From Streptococcus thalassemiae (lineage in GTDB: Bacteria > Bacillota > Bacilli > Lactobacillales > Streptococcaceae): a stretch of 64,000 nt of DNA. Within the stretch, counting starts at the first letter, position 1; every line of letters starts with the position of its first letter. This document shows positions 8,595 to 19,401 of this stretch, piece by piece. Below the pieces are notes generated by a model. It ran no database searches. It was not told where the DNA came from and saw nothing but the letters and a program-made list of their open reading frames with translations. Made by a program: the position numbers and the translations under genes. The stretch spans positions 102,001-166,000 of the forward strand of contig NZ_CAHJXN010000003.1 in the NCBI RefSeq assembly GCF_903645285.1, read 5' to 3'.

Positions 8595-9091
8595 TGAGCG
8601 ATTCCCATGGCGATAGCTTGATTGTGGAAGAAATCCGTGATCGCTATGTGGGCAAAGTTGACGCCGTTTTTCATAACGGCGATTCTGAACTGCGTCCTGA
8701 TTCTCCCCTTTGGGAAGGCATCCGTGTTGTTAAAGGGAACATGGACTTCTACGCCGGCTACCCAGAACGTTTGGTGACCGAGCTTGGTTCGACCAAGATT
8801 ATCCAAACCCATGGTCATTTGTTTGACATCAATTTCAACTTTCAAAAGTTGGACTACTGGGCTCAGGAAGAAGAGGCCGATATCTGCCTCTATGGTCACT
8901 TGCATGTACCAAATGCTTGGATGGAAGGCAAGACCCTCTTTCTAAATCCAGGTTCCATCAGTCAACCACGTGGTACCATCAGAGAATGTCTCTATGCTCG
9001 TGTGGAGATTGATGACAGTTATTTCAAAGTGGACTTTTTGACACGAGAGCATGAGGTGTATCCGGGCTTGTCCAAGGAGTTTAGCCGATGA
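8570..9091 (+). CDS. YfcE/MJ0936-type metallophosphoesterase
   Basis: The 173-residue protein carries the complete calcineurin-like metal-site set: SDSHGD (Asp11, His13), NGD (Asp38), GNMD (Asn57), THGH (His81) and GHLH (His110, His112). Members hydrolyse phosphodiesters in vitro, but the cellular substrate of the streptococcal protein is not known. It starts inside rdgB and overlaps the CBS-domain gene by 4 bases, so it belongs to the same operon. Confidence 0.88.
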   Translation: MAKQTIIVMSDSHGDSLIVEEIRDRYVGKVDAVFHNGDSELRPDSPLWEGIRVVKGNMDFYAGYPERLVTELGSTKIIQTHGHLFDINFNFQKLDYWAQEEEADICLYGHLHVPNAWMEGKTLFLNPGSISQPRGTIRECLYARVEIDDSYFKVDFLTREHEVYPGLSKEFSR

Positions 9092-9549
9092 TTGCCAAGG
9101 AGTTTGAGACTTTCTTGTTGGGGCAAGAAGAAACTTTTTTGACTCCTGCTAAAAATCTAGCTGTGTTGATTGATACTCACAATGCGGATCACGCGACCCT
9201 CTTGCTCAGTCAGATGACCTATACCCGTGTTCCCGTTGTGACAGATGAAAAACAGTTTGTTGGGACGATTGGGCTCAGAGATATTATGGCTTATCAGATG
9301 GAGCATGACTTGAGTCAAGAAATCATGGCGGATACGGACATTGTCCACATGACGAGAACGGACGTAGCGGTCGTCTCGCCTGATTTTACTATTACGGAGG
9401 TCTTGCACAAGTTGGTAGATGAGTCCTTCTTGCCGGTTGTGGATGCGTCTGGTATTTTCCAAGGAATTATCACGCGCAAGTCTATCCTTAAGGCAGTGAA
9501 TGCCCTCTTGCATGACTTTAGTAAGGAATATGATATTCGATGCAAATGA
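9088..9549 (+). CDS. cbpB: Two-CBS-domain protein (CbpB/DarB-like)
   Basis: A small cytoplasmic protein of 153 residues made almost entirely of two CBS motifs (about 18-75 and 85-145), as in the B. subtilis DarB/CbpB proteins that bind cyclic-di-AMP. Binding of that nucleotide here is inferred from the family. It overlaps its neighbours on both sides (ATGA with the upstream gene, ATGA with xerD-like). Confidence 0.75.
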   Translation: MIAKEFETFLLGQEETFLTPAKNLAVLIDTHNADHATLLLSQMTYTRVPVVTDEKQFVGTIGLRDIMAYQMEHDLSQEIMADTDIVHMTRTDVAVVSPDFTITEVLHKLVDESFLPVVDASGIFQGIITRKSILKAVNALLHDFSKEYDIRCK

Positions 9550-10280
9550 GAGATAGGATTTCAGCCTTTTTAGAGGAAAAGCAGGGCTTATCTGCTAATT
9601 CCAAGCAGTCCTATAAGTATGATTTGGAGCAATTTTTAGACATTATAGGAGAGCGGATTTCTGAGACCAGTCTCAAGATTTATCAAGCCCAACTAGCCAA
9701 TCTAAAAATCAGCGCCCAGAAGCGGAAGATTTCGGCCTGTAACCAATTTCTCTACTTTCTCTATCAAAAAGGAGAGGTGGATAGCTTTTATCGCTTGGAA
9801 TTAGCCAAACAAGCTGAAAAGAAGACCGCAAAACCAGAACTGTTAGACCTAGACTCTTTTTGGCAGGAAAGTAATTATCCAGAAGGACGCTTACTGGCAC
9901 TTCTTATCTTAGAAATGGGGCTCTTGCCGAGTGAGATTTTGGCTCTCAAAGTTGCGGATATCAATCTGGACTTTCAGGTGTTGCGAATCAAGAAGGCTTC
10001 CCAACAGAGGATTGTCACCATTCCTACGACCTTGCTTTCAGAGTTGGAACCCTTGATGGGCCAGACCTATCTCTTTGAAAGGGGAGGGAAAGCCTATTCT
10101 CGTCAGTGGGCCTTTCGTCAGATAGAAGCTTTTGTCAAGGAGAAAGGTTTCCCAACCTTATCCGCTCAAGTCTTGCGGGAACAGTTCATTCTAAGACAAA
10201 TAGAAAACAAGGTCGATTTGTACGAAATTGCAAAAAAATTAGGATTAAAAACAGTCCTGACCATAGAAAAATATAGATAA
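9546..10280 (+). CDS. XerD-like tyrosine recombinase homologue, probably inactive
   Basis: This 244-residue protein has the phage-integrase fold and a C-terminal EKYR with the nucleophile tyrosine. The first catalytic arginine is missing (MGLLPSEIL where active enzymes have a GLRxSE-type motif), and the HxLR box reads SAQVLREQF with no histidine. Streptococcal chromosome dimers are resolved by XerS, so this conserved protein is thought to have another role. Its position directly before scpAB suggests a link to chromosome segregation. I preferred the ATG at 9546 (ATGA overlap with cbpB) over 9540. Confidence 0.85.
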   Translation: MRDRISAFLEEKQGLSANSKQSYKYDLEQFLDIIGERISETSLKIYQAQLANLKISAQKRKISACNQFLYFLYQKGEVDSFYRLELAKQAEKKTAKPELLDLDSFWQESNYPEGRLLALLILEMGLLPSEILALKVADINLDFQVLRIKKASQQRIVTIPTTLLSELEPLMGQTYLFERGGKAYSRQWAFRQIEAFVKEKGFPTLSAQVLREQFILRQIENKVDLYEIAKKLGLKTVLTIEKYR

Positions 10281-11008
10281 TGGATATTAAATTAAAAGAT
10301 TTTGAAGGGCCCCTGGACTTGCTTTTGCACCTAGTTTCTAAGTACCAGATGGATATCTACGATGTGCCTATTACGGAAGTCATCGAACAGTATCTAGCCT
10401 ATGTCTCAACCCTGCAGGCTATGCGTCTGGAAGTGACGGGTGAGTACATGGTTATGGCCAGTCAGCTCATGCTGATCAAGAGCCGCAAGCTCTTGCCAAA
10501 GGTAGCAGAAGTGACAGACTTGGAGGATGACCTGGAGCAGGACCTTCTCTCTCAAATCGAAGAATACCGCAAGTTCAAGCTCTTGGGGGAGCACTTGGAA
10601 GCCAAGCACCAAGAACGGGCCCAGCACTATTCCAAAGCGCCAACAGAGCTGATTTACGAAGATGCGGAGCTTGTGCATGATAGGACGACCATTGACCTCT
10701 TTTTGGCTTTTTCAAATATCCTAGCCAAGAAAAAAGAAGAGTTTGCACAGAATCACACGACTATCTTGCGGGATGAGTATAAAATCGAGGACATGATGGT
10801 TATCGTGAAAGAGTCCTTGGTTGGACGAGATCAACTGCGCTTGCAAGATTTGTTCAAGGAAGCCCAGAATGTCCAAGAGGTCATTACCATCTTTTTGGCA
10901 ACCTTGGAGTTAATCAAAACCCAGGAGCTGATCCTCGTGCAAGAGGAAAGTTTCGGAGATATTTATCTCATGGAAAAGAAGGGAGAAAGTCAAGCGGCCC
11001 AAAGCTAG
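10280..11008 (+). CDS. scpA: Segregation and condensation protein A (kleisin)
   Basis: ScpA is the kleisin that bridges the SMC heads in the bacterial condensin. The 242 residues match the family, with the conserved N-terminal [12 protein letters not shown] (8-19) and a C-terminal winged-helix region. The start overlaps the upstream stop (TAATG), and scpB follows after 18 bases. Confidence 0.95.
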   Translation: MDIKLKDFEGPLDLLLHLVSKYQMDIYDVPITEVIEQYLAYVSTLQAMRLEVTGEYMVMASQLMLIKSRKLLPKVAEVTDLEDDLEQDLLSQIEEYRKFKLLGEHLEAKHQERAQHYSKAPTELIYEDAELVHDRTTIDLFLAFSNILAKKKEEFAQNHTTILRDEYKIEDMMVIVKESLVGRDQLRLQDLFKEAQNVQEVITIFLATLELIKTQELILVQEESFGDIYLMEKKGESQAAQS

Positions 11009-11026
11009 ACTTGATAGAGAGGAAAG

Positions 11027-11596
11027 ATGAGTACTTTAGCAAAAATAGAAGCGCTCTTGTTTGTAGCGGGTGAAGATGGGATTAGAGTCCGCCAGTTAGC
11101 TGAACTCCTCTCTCTGCCACCGACAGGCATCCAACAGAGTTTAGAAAAATTAGCCCAGAAGTATGAAAAGGACCCAGATTCCAGTTTGGCCCTGATTGAG
11201 ACAGGGGGCGCTTATAGATTGGTGACCAAGCCTCAATTTGCAGAGATTTTGAAGGAATACTCTAAGGCACCTATCAACCAGAGCTTATCTCGGGCTGCCC
11301 TTGAGACCTTGTCCATCATTGCCTATAAGCAGCCTATCACACGGATAGAAATTGATGCCATCCGTGGGGTCAACTCGAGTGGGGCCTTGGCAAAGTTGCA
11401 GGCCTTTGACTTGATACGAGAAGACGGAAAAAAAGAAGTGTTGGGACGCCCCAATCTCTATGTGACAACAGATTATTTCCTAGATTACATGGGGATAAAT
11501 CATTTGGAAGAATTACCAGTGATTGATGAGCTTGAGATTCAAGCCCAAGAAAGCCAATTATTTGGTGAAAGGATAGAAGAAGATGAGAATCAATAA
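11027..11596 (+). CDS. scpB: Segregation and condensation protein B
   Basis: ScpB dimers bind ScpA and regulate SMC. The 189 residues contain two winged-helix domains, with the conserved [16 protein letters not shown] stretch near residues 90-105 and GRPNLYVTT further on. AGAGAGGAAAG precedes the ATG. The end overlaps rluB by 14 bases. Confidence 0.95.
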   Translation: MSTLAKIEALLFVAGEDGIRVRQLAELLSLPPTGIQQSLEKLAQKYEKDPDSSLALIETGGAYRLVTKPQFAEILKEYSKAPINQSLSRAALETLSIIAYKQPITRIEIDAIRGVNSSGALAKLQAFDLIREDGKKEVLGRPNLYVTTDYFLDYMGINHLEELPVIDELEIQAQESQLFGERIEEDENQ

Positions 11597-12305
11597 GTAT
11601 ATTGCCCACGCAGGTGTGGCCAGTAGGAGAAAAGCAGAAGAGCTAATCAAGCAAGGTTTGGTGACGGTTAACGGCCAGGTGGTACGTGAACTAGCAACGA
11701 CCATCAAGTCAGGCGACAAGGTCGAAGTTGAAGGTCAACCTATCTACAACGAAGAAAAGGTCTATTATCTGCTTAACAAACCACGCGGTGTCATTTCCAG
11801 TGTGACAGATGACAAGGGGCGCAAGACGGTTGTCGACCTCTTGCCCAACGTGAAGGAGCGCATCTATCCTGTAGGTCGTTTGGACTGGGATACATCAGGA
11901 GTCTTGATTTTGACCAATGACGGGGATTTTACGGATGAAATGATTCACCCTCGTAATGAGATTGACAAGGTTTATGTCGCGCGTGTTAAAGGTGTGGCCA
12001 ATAAGGACAATCTCCGCCCCTTGACCCGTGGACTTGAGATTGATGGTAAGAAAACCAAGCCGGCTGTCTATGAGATTCTCAAAGTGGATCCAGTCAAAAA
12101 CCGCTCTGTGGTGCAGTTGACCATCCATGAAGGACGTAACCACCAGGTTAAAAAGATGTTTGAAGCTGTCGGTCTTCAAGTGGACAAGTTGTCACGGACC
12201 CGTTTTGGACATCTAGACTTGACAGGACTCCGTCCAGGAGAATCCCGTCGTCTTAATAAAAAAGAAATCAGCCAACTACACACCATGGCTGTAACCAAGA
12301 AATAA
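11583..12305 (+). CDS. rluB: 23S rRNA pseudouridine synthase RluB family
   Basis: An N-terminal S4 RNA-binding domain (residues 1-60) is followed by an RsuA/RluB-type catalytic domain. The catalytic aspartate is Asp101 in GRLDWDTSG, and [10 protein letters not shown] is near residue 183. The family modifies 23S rRNA around position 2605. At 240 residues it is standard for Gram-positive RluB. The gene is embedded between scpB and yidD with overlaps on both sides. Confidence 0.93.
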   Translation: MRINKYIAHAGVASRRKAEELIKQGLVTVNGQVVRELATTIKSGDKVEVEGQPIYNEEKVYYLLNKPRGVISSVTDDKGRKTVVDLLPNVKERIYPVGRLDWDTSGVLILTNDGDFTDEMIHPRNEIDKVYVARVKGVANKDNLRPLTRGLEIDGKKTKPAVYEILKVDPVKNRSVVQLTIHEGRNHQVKKMFEAVGLQVDKLSRTRFGHLDLTGLRPGESRRLNKKEISQLHTMAVTKK

Positions 12306-12541
12306 TGAAACGAATTTTAATAGCGCCTGTGCGCTTTTACCAACGGTTTATCTCACCAGCCTTTCCACCCTCTTGTCGCTTTGAGCCTACCTGTTCAAAC
12401 TATATGATTCAGGCTATTGAAAAACATGGCTTCAAGGGTGTTTTGATGGGCTTGGCTCGAATTTTACGTTGCCATCCCTGGTCGAAAACAGGTAAGGACC
12501 CCGTCCCAGACCATTTTTCTTTAAAGAGAAATGCAAAATAA
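12305..12541 (+). CDS. yidD: Membrane protein insertion efficiency factor YidD
   Basis: A 78-residue basic protein with the family motifs [11 protein letters not shown] (8-18), [11 protein letters not shown] (25-35) and the CHPW box (55-58). YidD assists YidC-dependent insertion at the membrane. It starts on the last base of the rluB stop (AATAATGA) and ends the operon. A BOX element begins immediately at its stop codon. Confidence 0.93.
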   Translation: MKRILIAPVRFYQRFISPAFPPSCRFEPTCSNYMIQAIEKHGFKGVLMGLARILRCHPWSKTGKDPVPDHFSLKRNAK

Positions 12542-12692
12542 TATTCAATGAAAATCAAAGAGCAAATTAGGAAACTAGCCGCAGGCTGCTCAAAACAGTG
12601 TTTTGAGGTTGTGGATAGAACTGGCGAAGTCAGTAACCATACCTACGGCAAGGTGACGTTGACGTGGTTTGAAGAGATTTTCGAAGAGTATA
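12540..12692 (-). repeat. BOX element (boxA-boxB-boxC, reverse orientation)
   Basis: Reading plus-strand it begins ATATTCAATGAAAATCAAAG (boxC end), contains a boxB with the TCAAAACAGTGTTTTGAGG hairpin and GAACTGGCGAAGTCAG, and ends GATTTTCGAAGAGTATA (boxA end). It fills the space between yidD and the shared terminator. Confidence 0.92.
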
Positions 12693-12710
12693 AATTGGAT
12701 TCTAATGTAT

Positions 12711-12764
12711 AAAAACAGATAGATGATACTTGGTATTTATCAAGTGCCATCTATCTGTGTTTTT
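12711..12764. terminator. Long hairpin terminator between yidD and galE
   Basis: AAAAACAGATAGATG pairs with CATCTATCTGTGTTTTT through an extended stem that includes ACTTG/CAAGT. A-tract and T-tract on the two sides make it bidirectional for the convergent genes. Confidence 0.8.
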
Positions 12765-12788
12765 ATTTATGATTGATGTTTCTGCTAT

Positions 12789-13787
12789 TTATTCCAAAAT
12801 GTTTTTGCCTTCTTTAACACGCCAATGATAATCCGATAAAATAATATCTTCAAGGGAGTAGCTAGCCTTCCAATCAAGATATTTTTTAGCTTTTGATGCG
12901 TCTGCTAGGACGCTAGCTGGGTCACCAGCACGGCGAGCAACAATTTCGTGTGGTATTTTTTGATTCAGTAATTCTTCAGCAGTTTTAAAGATTTCTTTGA
13001 CGGTATAGCCTTTTTCAGTTCCTAAGTTAAAGATTTGAGAAGAACTGTTTTCTTGAAATAGGTAGTTCATTCCTTTAACATGAGCCTGTGCAAGATCCAA
13101 GACATGAATGTAATCTCGAATACATGAACCATCACGTGTATCGTAGTCATCTCCAAATATTTTCAGACTATCATTTTGTCCCAATGCGGTCTTGTTGATA
13201 TTTGGAATGATATGAGTTGGATTTTTCACACGCAGACCGTTTGAAGCATCCATTTCAGCCCCAGCTACATTAAAGTAACGGAAAATGACATATTTCCAAT
13301 CGTAGCGATTGGCCATCCAGTAAATCATTCGTTCACCCATCAATTTTGTCTCTGCATAAGGGTTGACAGGGTCGAGCAGAGTATCTTCAGTTGCAGGCTT
13401 GTCAATACAGTTATTACCATAGAGGGAAGCAGTCGAAGAGAACATGATTTTTTGAATGCCAACTTCAGATAAGACTTTGAGAACTTGATTCATACCAGCA
13501 ACATTGGCAGTGAAGTATTTGCTTGGATTTTCAATACTTTCGCTCACAACAATTTCACCCGCACAATGGAGAACAGCATCAATCTGATTTTCTTCCAAAT
13601 AAGATTTTAAGGCGCTAGCATCATAAACATCCAGTTCTTTAAAGCTAGCACGACTATCTACAGCCGCTCGATTTCCTGTAGAGAGATTATCGAGGACATG
13701 TACCTGATAGCCAGCATTTAAAAGAGCTTTAACGGTATGGGAGCCAATGTAGCCAGCCCCACCTGTAACAAGAATTGTTTTGGTCAT
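12789..13787 (-). CDS. galE: UDP-glucose 4-epimerase (first copy)
   Basis: It interconverts UDP-glucose and UDP-galactose using bound NAD. The 332 residues contain the Rossmann motif GGAGYIG (9-15), the SSTASLYG serine/threonine block and the YAETK catalytic Tyr-x-x-x-Lys. It stands alone with its own promoter, unlike the second galE at 43686 which sits behind galT. The two proteins differ clearly in sequence, so they are not recent duplicates. Confidence 0.93.
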   Translation of the reverse strand: MTKTILVTGGAGYIGSHTVKALLNAGYQVHVLDNLSTGNRAAVDSRASFKELDVYDASALKSYLEENQIDAVLHCAGEIVVSESIENPSKYFTANVAGMNQVLKVLSEVGIQKIMFSSTASLYGNNCIDKPATEDTLLDPVNPYAETKLMGERMIYWMANRYDWKYVIFRYFNVAGAEMDASNGLRVKNPTHIIPNINKTALGQNDSLKIFGDDYDTRDGSCIRDYIHVLDLAQAHVKGMNYLFQENSSSQIFNLGTEKGYTVKEIFKTAEELLNQKIPHEIVARRAGDPASVLADASKAKKYLDWKASYSLEDIILSDYHWRVKEGKNILE

Positions 13788-13814
13788 GATTTTTTCCTTT
13801 TCTAATTTTGTACT

Positions 13815-13843
13815 ATTTTAAAGAAAGAAGAAGGGAAAGTCAA
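13815..13843 (-). promoter_or_regulatory. Promoter of galE
   Basis: On the minus strand TTGACT (13843-13838) and TAAAAT (13820-13815) are 17 bases apart. A run of AAGGAAAA follows just before the ATG. Confidence 0.65.
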
Positions 13844-14080
13844 CTATTTTCTGTGAATTCCATGAAAAACTGAACAAATATAGCATTGAATTGTTTTTTG
13901 TTTGGGAATTAAGAGTTGGGTTAATCTTGGAATAGTTCTTAGATTTTACCTCACATGCAAGAAAATACAAGCTTTTTTCTAAGATAGAGCAGGACTAAGA
14001 TACTAATTTAGAAATCCACCTTCCCGCTATCCTTCTCCTATAAAAAGTGGTAAAATGGATGAAAGAAAGAAGGAACTGAA

Positions 14081-15145
14081 ATGACAACATTATTTTCAAA
14101 AATCAAAGAAGTAACAGAACTTGCTGCGATCTCAGGTCATGAAGCACCTGTCCGCGCTTATCTTCGTGAAAAGTTGACACCGCACGTGGATGAAGTGGTG
14201 ACAGATGGCTTGGGTGGTATTTTTGGTATCAAACATTCAGAAGCTGCAGATGCACCGCGCGTCTTGGTCGCTTCTCATATGGACGAAGTTGGTTTTATGG
14301 TCAGCGAGATCAAGCCAGACGGTACCTTCCGTGTCGTAGAAATCGGTGGCTGGAACCCTATGGTAGTCAGCAGCCAACGTTTCAAACTCTTGACTCGTGA
14401 TGGTCGTGAAATTCCAGTGATTTCGGGTTCTGTTCCGCCACATTTGACTCGTGGAAAGGGTGGACCAACTATGCCAGCTATTGCAGATATCGTCTTTGAT
14501 GGTGGTTTTGTAGATAAGGCTGAGGCAGAAAGTTTTGGCCTCCGTCCTGGTGACACCATCGTACCAGATAGTTCTGCAATCTTGACAGCCAATGAAAAAA
14601 ATATCATCTCAAAAGCTTGGGACAATCGCTATGGAGTTCTCATGGTGAGCGAGTTGGCAGAAGCTCTGTCAGGTCAAAAACTTGGCAATGAACTCTATCT
14701 GGGTTCTAACGTCCAAGAAGAAGTTGGTCTCCGCGGTGCTCATACTTCCACAACTAAGTTTGACCCAGAAGTCTTCCTAGCAGTTGATTGCTCCCCAGCA
14801 GGTGATGTCTACGGTGGTCAAGGCAAGATTGGAGATGGAACCTTGATTCGTTTCTACGATCCAGGTCACTTGCTTCTCCCAGGGATGAAGGATTTTCTTT
14901 TGACAACGGCTGAAGAAGCTGGTATCAAGTACCAATACTACTGTGGTAAAGGCGGAACGGATGCTGGCGCAGCTCATCTGAAAAATGGTGGTGTCCCATC
15001 TACAACAATCGGTGTTTGCGCTCGTTATATCCATTCTCACCAAACCCTCTATGCAATGGATGACTTCCTAGAAGCGCAAGCTTTCTTGCAAGCCTTGGTG
15101 AAGAAATTGGATCGTTCAACAGTTGATTTGATTAAAAATTATTAA
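14081..15145 (+). CDS. pepA: Glutamyl aminopeptidase (M42 family)
   Basis: A 354-residue cytosolic metallopeptidase removing N-terminal acidic residues. The two-metal site is visible: His66 and Asp68 in SHMDEVGF, Asp181 in WDNRYG, Glu213-Glu214 in QEEVGLRG, Asp236 in VDCSPA, and a late His in RYIHSHQ. GTGGTAAAATGG upstream (TAAAAT near 14051-14056) looks like a -10. The immunity gene follows closely and shares its transcript. Confidence 0.93.
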   Translation: MTTLFSKIKEVTELAAISGHEAPVRAYLREKLTPHVDEVVTDGLGGIFGIKHSEAADAPRVLVASHMDEVGFMVSEIKPDGTFRVVEIGGWNPMVVSSQRFKLLTRDGREIPVISGSVPPHLTRGKGGPTMPAIADIVFDGGFVDKAEAESFGLRPGDTIVPDSSAILTANEKNIISKAWDNRYGVLMVSELAEALSGQKLGNELYLGSNVQEEVGLRGAHTSTTKFDPEVFLAVDCSPAGDVYGGQGKIGDGTLIRFYDPGHLLLPGMKDFLLTTAEEAGIKYQYYCGKGGTDAGAAHLKNGGVPSTTIGVCARYIHSHQTLYAMDDFLEAQAFLQALVKKLDRSTVDLIKNY

Positions 15146-15166
15146 ACCATAAGGGAGGTGGTAGGG

Positions 15167-15463
15167 ATGGTAGAACCAAACCTAGAAAGCCTTATAAAAG
15201 ATCTTTACAATCATGCTCGAGATGATTTGAGTGAAGATTTAGTTGCTGCTCTCCTAGAGACTGCTAAAAAACTGCCTACTACAAATGAGCAATTGCTGGC
15301 AGTTCGTCTCTCAGGACTGGTCAATCGTGAATTGCTCAAGAATCCCAGACATCCGGCACCTGAGTTGCTCAACTTGGCTCGCTTTATTAAAAGAGAAGAA
15401 GCCAAGTACAGAGGAACCGCAGCTTCTGCGCTTATGTATGGGGAGATTTTTAAAATGCTTTGA
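15167..15463 (+). CDS. Enterocin A-type bacteriocin immunity protein
   Basis: The 98-residue, mostly helical protein resembles the EntA_Immun family (PF08951) that protects producers from class II bacteriocins. The start is the ATG at 15167, 8 bases after GGGAGG. An in-frame GTG at 15158 overlaps that ribosome-binding site and is unlikely. No bacteriocin structural gene, export gene or regulator is nearby, so it is an orphan immunity gene linked to pepA. Confidence 0.75.
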   Translation: MVEPNLESLIKDLYNHARDDLSEDLVAALLETAKKLPTTNEQLLAVRLSGLVNRELLKNPRHPAPELLNLARFIKREEAKYRGTAASALMYGEIFKML

Positions 15464-15489
15464 TTCCATTGTGGATCAAAGCATTTTTT
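15452..15489 (+). terminator. Terminator overlapping the immunity-gene stop
   Basis: AAAATGCTTTGAT (15452-15464) pairs with ATCAAAGCATTTT and is followed by T residues. The stop codon lies in the ascending stem. Confidence 0.85.
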
Positions 15490-15665
15490 GTAAGACCTAT
15501 CTCGTGAGCGTTCAAATAGTAGTAACAAGGAATCATGAGAAGTCAGCCGAGACCATAGTAGTGAAGAAACTTCTGTAATGGAAGTGGAGCGAAGTGAGGA
15601 ATCGTCAAACGGTAGGGGATAGGCTGTTTGAAGGGTGCTACGAAAAAGATAGGGCAAGGTGAAAT

Positions 15666-15772
15666 TATAGCGGAATGAAATAAGATATGAACAAATTGAT
15701 TAGGAAGATCAAATGAATTTATAGAAATATTTTAGCAGTCATAGCGTCCTATTCCAGTTTCAAAATGTTATA
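15666..15772 (+). repeat. Degenerate RUP element, copy 1
   Basis: This 107-base segment starts TATAG, contains GAACAAATTGATTAGG...TTTAGCAGTC and ends CAGTTTCAAAATGTTATA. It follows the RUP consensus in order and length with many substitutions. It lies in the 680-base gap between the immunity gene and the MarR gene. The part of that gap before it (15490-15665) holds no gene I can recognise. Confidence 0.65.
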
Positions 15773-15861
15773 AATACGAACAAATTGATTGGGAAATTCA
15801 AATCGCTTTCTATCAATGTTTTAGAAGATACAGTGCCCTAGTCTAACTTCAATATACTATA
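15768..15861 (+). repeat. Degenerate RUP element, copy 2 (5' shortened)
   Basis: It abuts copy 1 head-to-tail and repeats the pattern GAACAAATTGATTGGGAAATTCAAATCG...TTTTAGAAG...CTTCAATATACTATA, lacking about 13 bases at the start. Beyond it (15862-16050) I see no gene. Confidence 0.65.
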
Positions 15862-16055
15862 AAAGAACAGATGGAAGCAATTATGATTTACTTCTATCTT
15901 TAAAATAAATGGTCTGATAGGAAAAATGTGTCCCCTCATAAAATATAGGATAGTACAGATGGAAGGCTTTTGTAGACTGGAGGACGAAGGAGTTTAGAAA
16001 CTCTCGTTAAAAGTTAGTTGAGCCGGAGTATGGTGGTGTGAATCATTAACAAAAA

Positions 16056-16133
16056 TTATTTCTACATCGAAATAGTTGACAATTAGAATGATAAGTATTA
16101 TAATGTTCTTTATTCGTATCGATATAGAAATAA
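16056..16133 (+). promoter_or_regulatory. MarR-gene promoter flanked by inverted operator half-sites
   Basis: TTGACA (16076-16081) and TATAAT (16099-16104) are consensus and 17 bases apart. TTATTTCTACATCGA (16056-16070) upstream recurs in inverted orientation as TCGATATAGAAATAA (16119-16133) downstream, with one mismatch in 15. Placement on both sides of a consensus promoter suggests the two arms are operators, most likely for autorepression by the adjacent MarR protein. Confidence 0.75.
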
Positions 16134-16145
16134 ATTGGAGGTGCT

Positions 16146-16589
16146 ATGAAAGATAGTCATTTGCTAGCCCATCATATTCGTTTGTTGAACGGGCGGATTT
16201 TTCAAAAGCTACTGACCCAAGATCCTGAGGCTCTTTATAGGGGTGAACAGGGCAAGATTTTAGCGGTTTTATGGAATAGTAAAACTGGCTGCGCAACTGC
16301 GACAGATATTGCTCTGGCAACTGGGCTTGCGAATAATACGCTGACTACTATGATTAAAAAGCTAGAGGAACAAAAGCTTGTAATTGTTAGTCCATGTGGA
16401 AAAGACAAGCGTAAGAAGTATTTAGTTTTAACGGAGTTGGGCAAGTCCCAGAAAGAAGTGGGGCATCGTGTCAGTCAGAAATTGGATACGATTTTTTACA
16501 AAGGATTTTCAGAGGAAGAAATTCGGCAATTTGAAGCCTTTCAAGAAAGAATTTTGGCAAATCTGAAAGAGAAGGCAAATGAGGATTAA
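16146..16589 (+). CDS. MarR-family transcriptional regulator
   Basis: At 147 residues this is a standard MarR protein. A central winged helix (about residues 30-100) contains ATDIALATGLANNTLTTMIK as recognition region and the basic wing GKDKRKKYLVLT. The gene is first in the cluster with egtVU, behind a perfect promoter bracketed by an inverted repeat. It probably represses itself and the transporter. The inducer is not evident. Confidence 0.85.
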   Translation: MKDSHLLAHHIRLLNGRIFQKLLTQDPEALYRGEQGKILAVLWNSKTGCATATDIALATGLANNTLTTMIKKLEEQKLVIVSPCGKDKRKKYLVLTELGKSQKEVGHRVSQKLDTIFYKGFSEEEIRQFEAFQERILANLKEKANED

Positions 16590-16614
16590 AATAGATCAAA
16601 TTAGCTGTTTATAA

Positions 16615-16815
16615 GTAAAGGCCACTTTTGACTTTGTTTTCCAACTCTTAGGACAAGGAAATTATGTGGCTAGCTATGGTCAGACTCAGATTGATGGCCT
16701 TGCTTTTGCCCAGTACGATATCTTCCGTTTAGAGAACGGGAAAATTGTGGAGCATTGGGACAATAAGGAAGTCATGCCCAAGGTAGAAGACTTGATCAAT
16801 CGAGGGAAGTTTTAA
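16615..16815 (+). pseudogene. C-terminal remnant of a SnoaL-like (NTF2-fold) protein
   Basis: An open frame from 16615 to the TAA at 16815 encodes DFVFQLLGQGNYVASYGQ... and ends LINRGKF, matching the C-terminal half of SnoaL-like small proteins. The blocks YDIFRLENGKIVEHWD are typical. There is no start codon, and an in-frame stop lies at 16612-16614, so the N-terminal half is missing. It sits between the MarR gene and egtV. Confidence 0.7.
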
Positions 16816-16829
16816 ATTGAGGATACAGA

Positions 16830-19071
<2,242 letters not shown>

Positions 19072-19116
19072 CTTGAAAAGCTAAACTCAACTTGGTTAAA
19101 CGACTATATAGAAGAA

Positions 19117-19145
19117 AGCTCAGACAATGTCGTCTGGGCTTTTTT
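19117..19145 (+). terminator. Terminator after egtU
   Basis: AGCTCAGAC pairs with GTCTGGGCT across a 6-base loop, followed by TTTTTT. Confidence 0.85.
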
Positions 19146-19227
19146 GATGTGAGAATTACTGAATGTCACTTAAAATAGAAAGAAAGAGAAAATTTTCAGG
19201 AATTTCTAATTTTTACTGTAAAGACAC

Positions 19228-19255
19228 TTGGCTATTCATAAAATAGGTGTATAAT
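19228..19255 (+). promoter_or_regulatory. Promoter of pnuC
   Basis: TTGGCT (19228-19233) and TATAAT (19250-19255) are spaced 16 bases, leaving a leader of about 140 bases that contains the riboswitch. Confidence 0.6.
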
Positions 19256-19324
19256 GTGTTGTGAACTATTTAACATATAAGGATTTTCAGCTCATGTCGA
19301 CTAAGGTTAGAAATCTTGTGTATA

Positions 19325-19397
19325 GACAGTTCATTATCTAATAGAGCGTTGCGTCCGAAAGTCTATCCAGACACGGCTCTTTAAAAACAAAAGGAGA
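19325..19397 (+). ncRNA. NAD+-II riboswitch (pnuC motif)
   Basis: The leader carries the pnuC RNA motif I recognise from Streptococcus: GTTCATTATCTAATAGAGC, then GTTGCGTCCGAAAGTC, then GACACGGCTC pairing back to the GAGC segment, ending in AACAAAAGGAGAA so that the ribosome-binding site is part of the structure. This class binds NAD+/nicotinamide riboside moieties and regulates translation of the downstream transporter. Assignment is by recalled sequence motif and the pnuC context, not by a covariance search. Confidence 0.85.
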
Positions 19398-19401
19398 AAT
19401 G

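Noticed and set aside
15285..15578. 97-residue plus-strand frame overlapping the immunity gene
   Set aside because: It is a shadow frame running through the terminator hairpin, with no ribosome-binding site.
15490..16030. Two loosely similar stretches (GTCAGCCGAGACCATAGTAG near 15543 and GTTAGTTGAGCCGGAGTATG near 16013)
   Set aside because: The similarity is short and I could not tie it to a known repeat or RNA. Not listed as a feature.
16111..16118. TATTCGTA, the inverse of the ComX cin-box
   Set aside because: It points towards a gene-free region with no minus-strand gene downstream and lacks the preceding T run. It also overlaps the MarR operator, so chance match.
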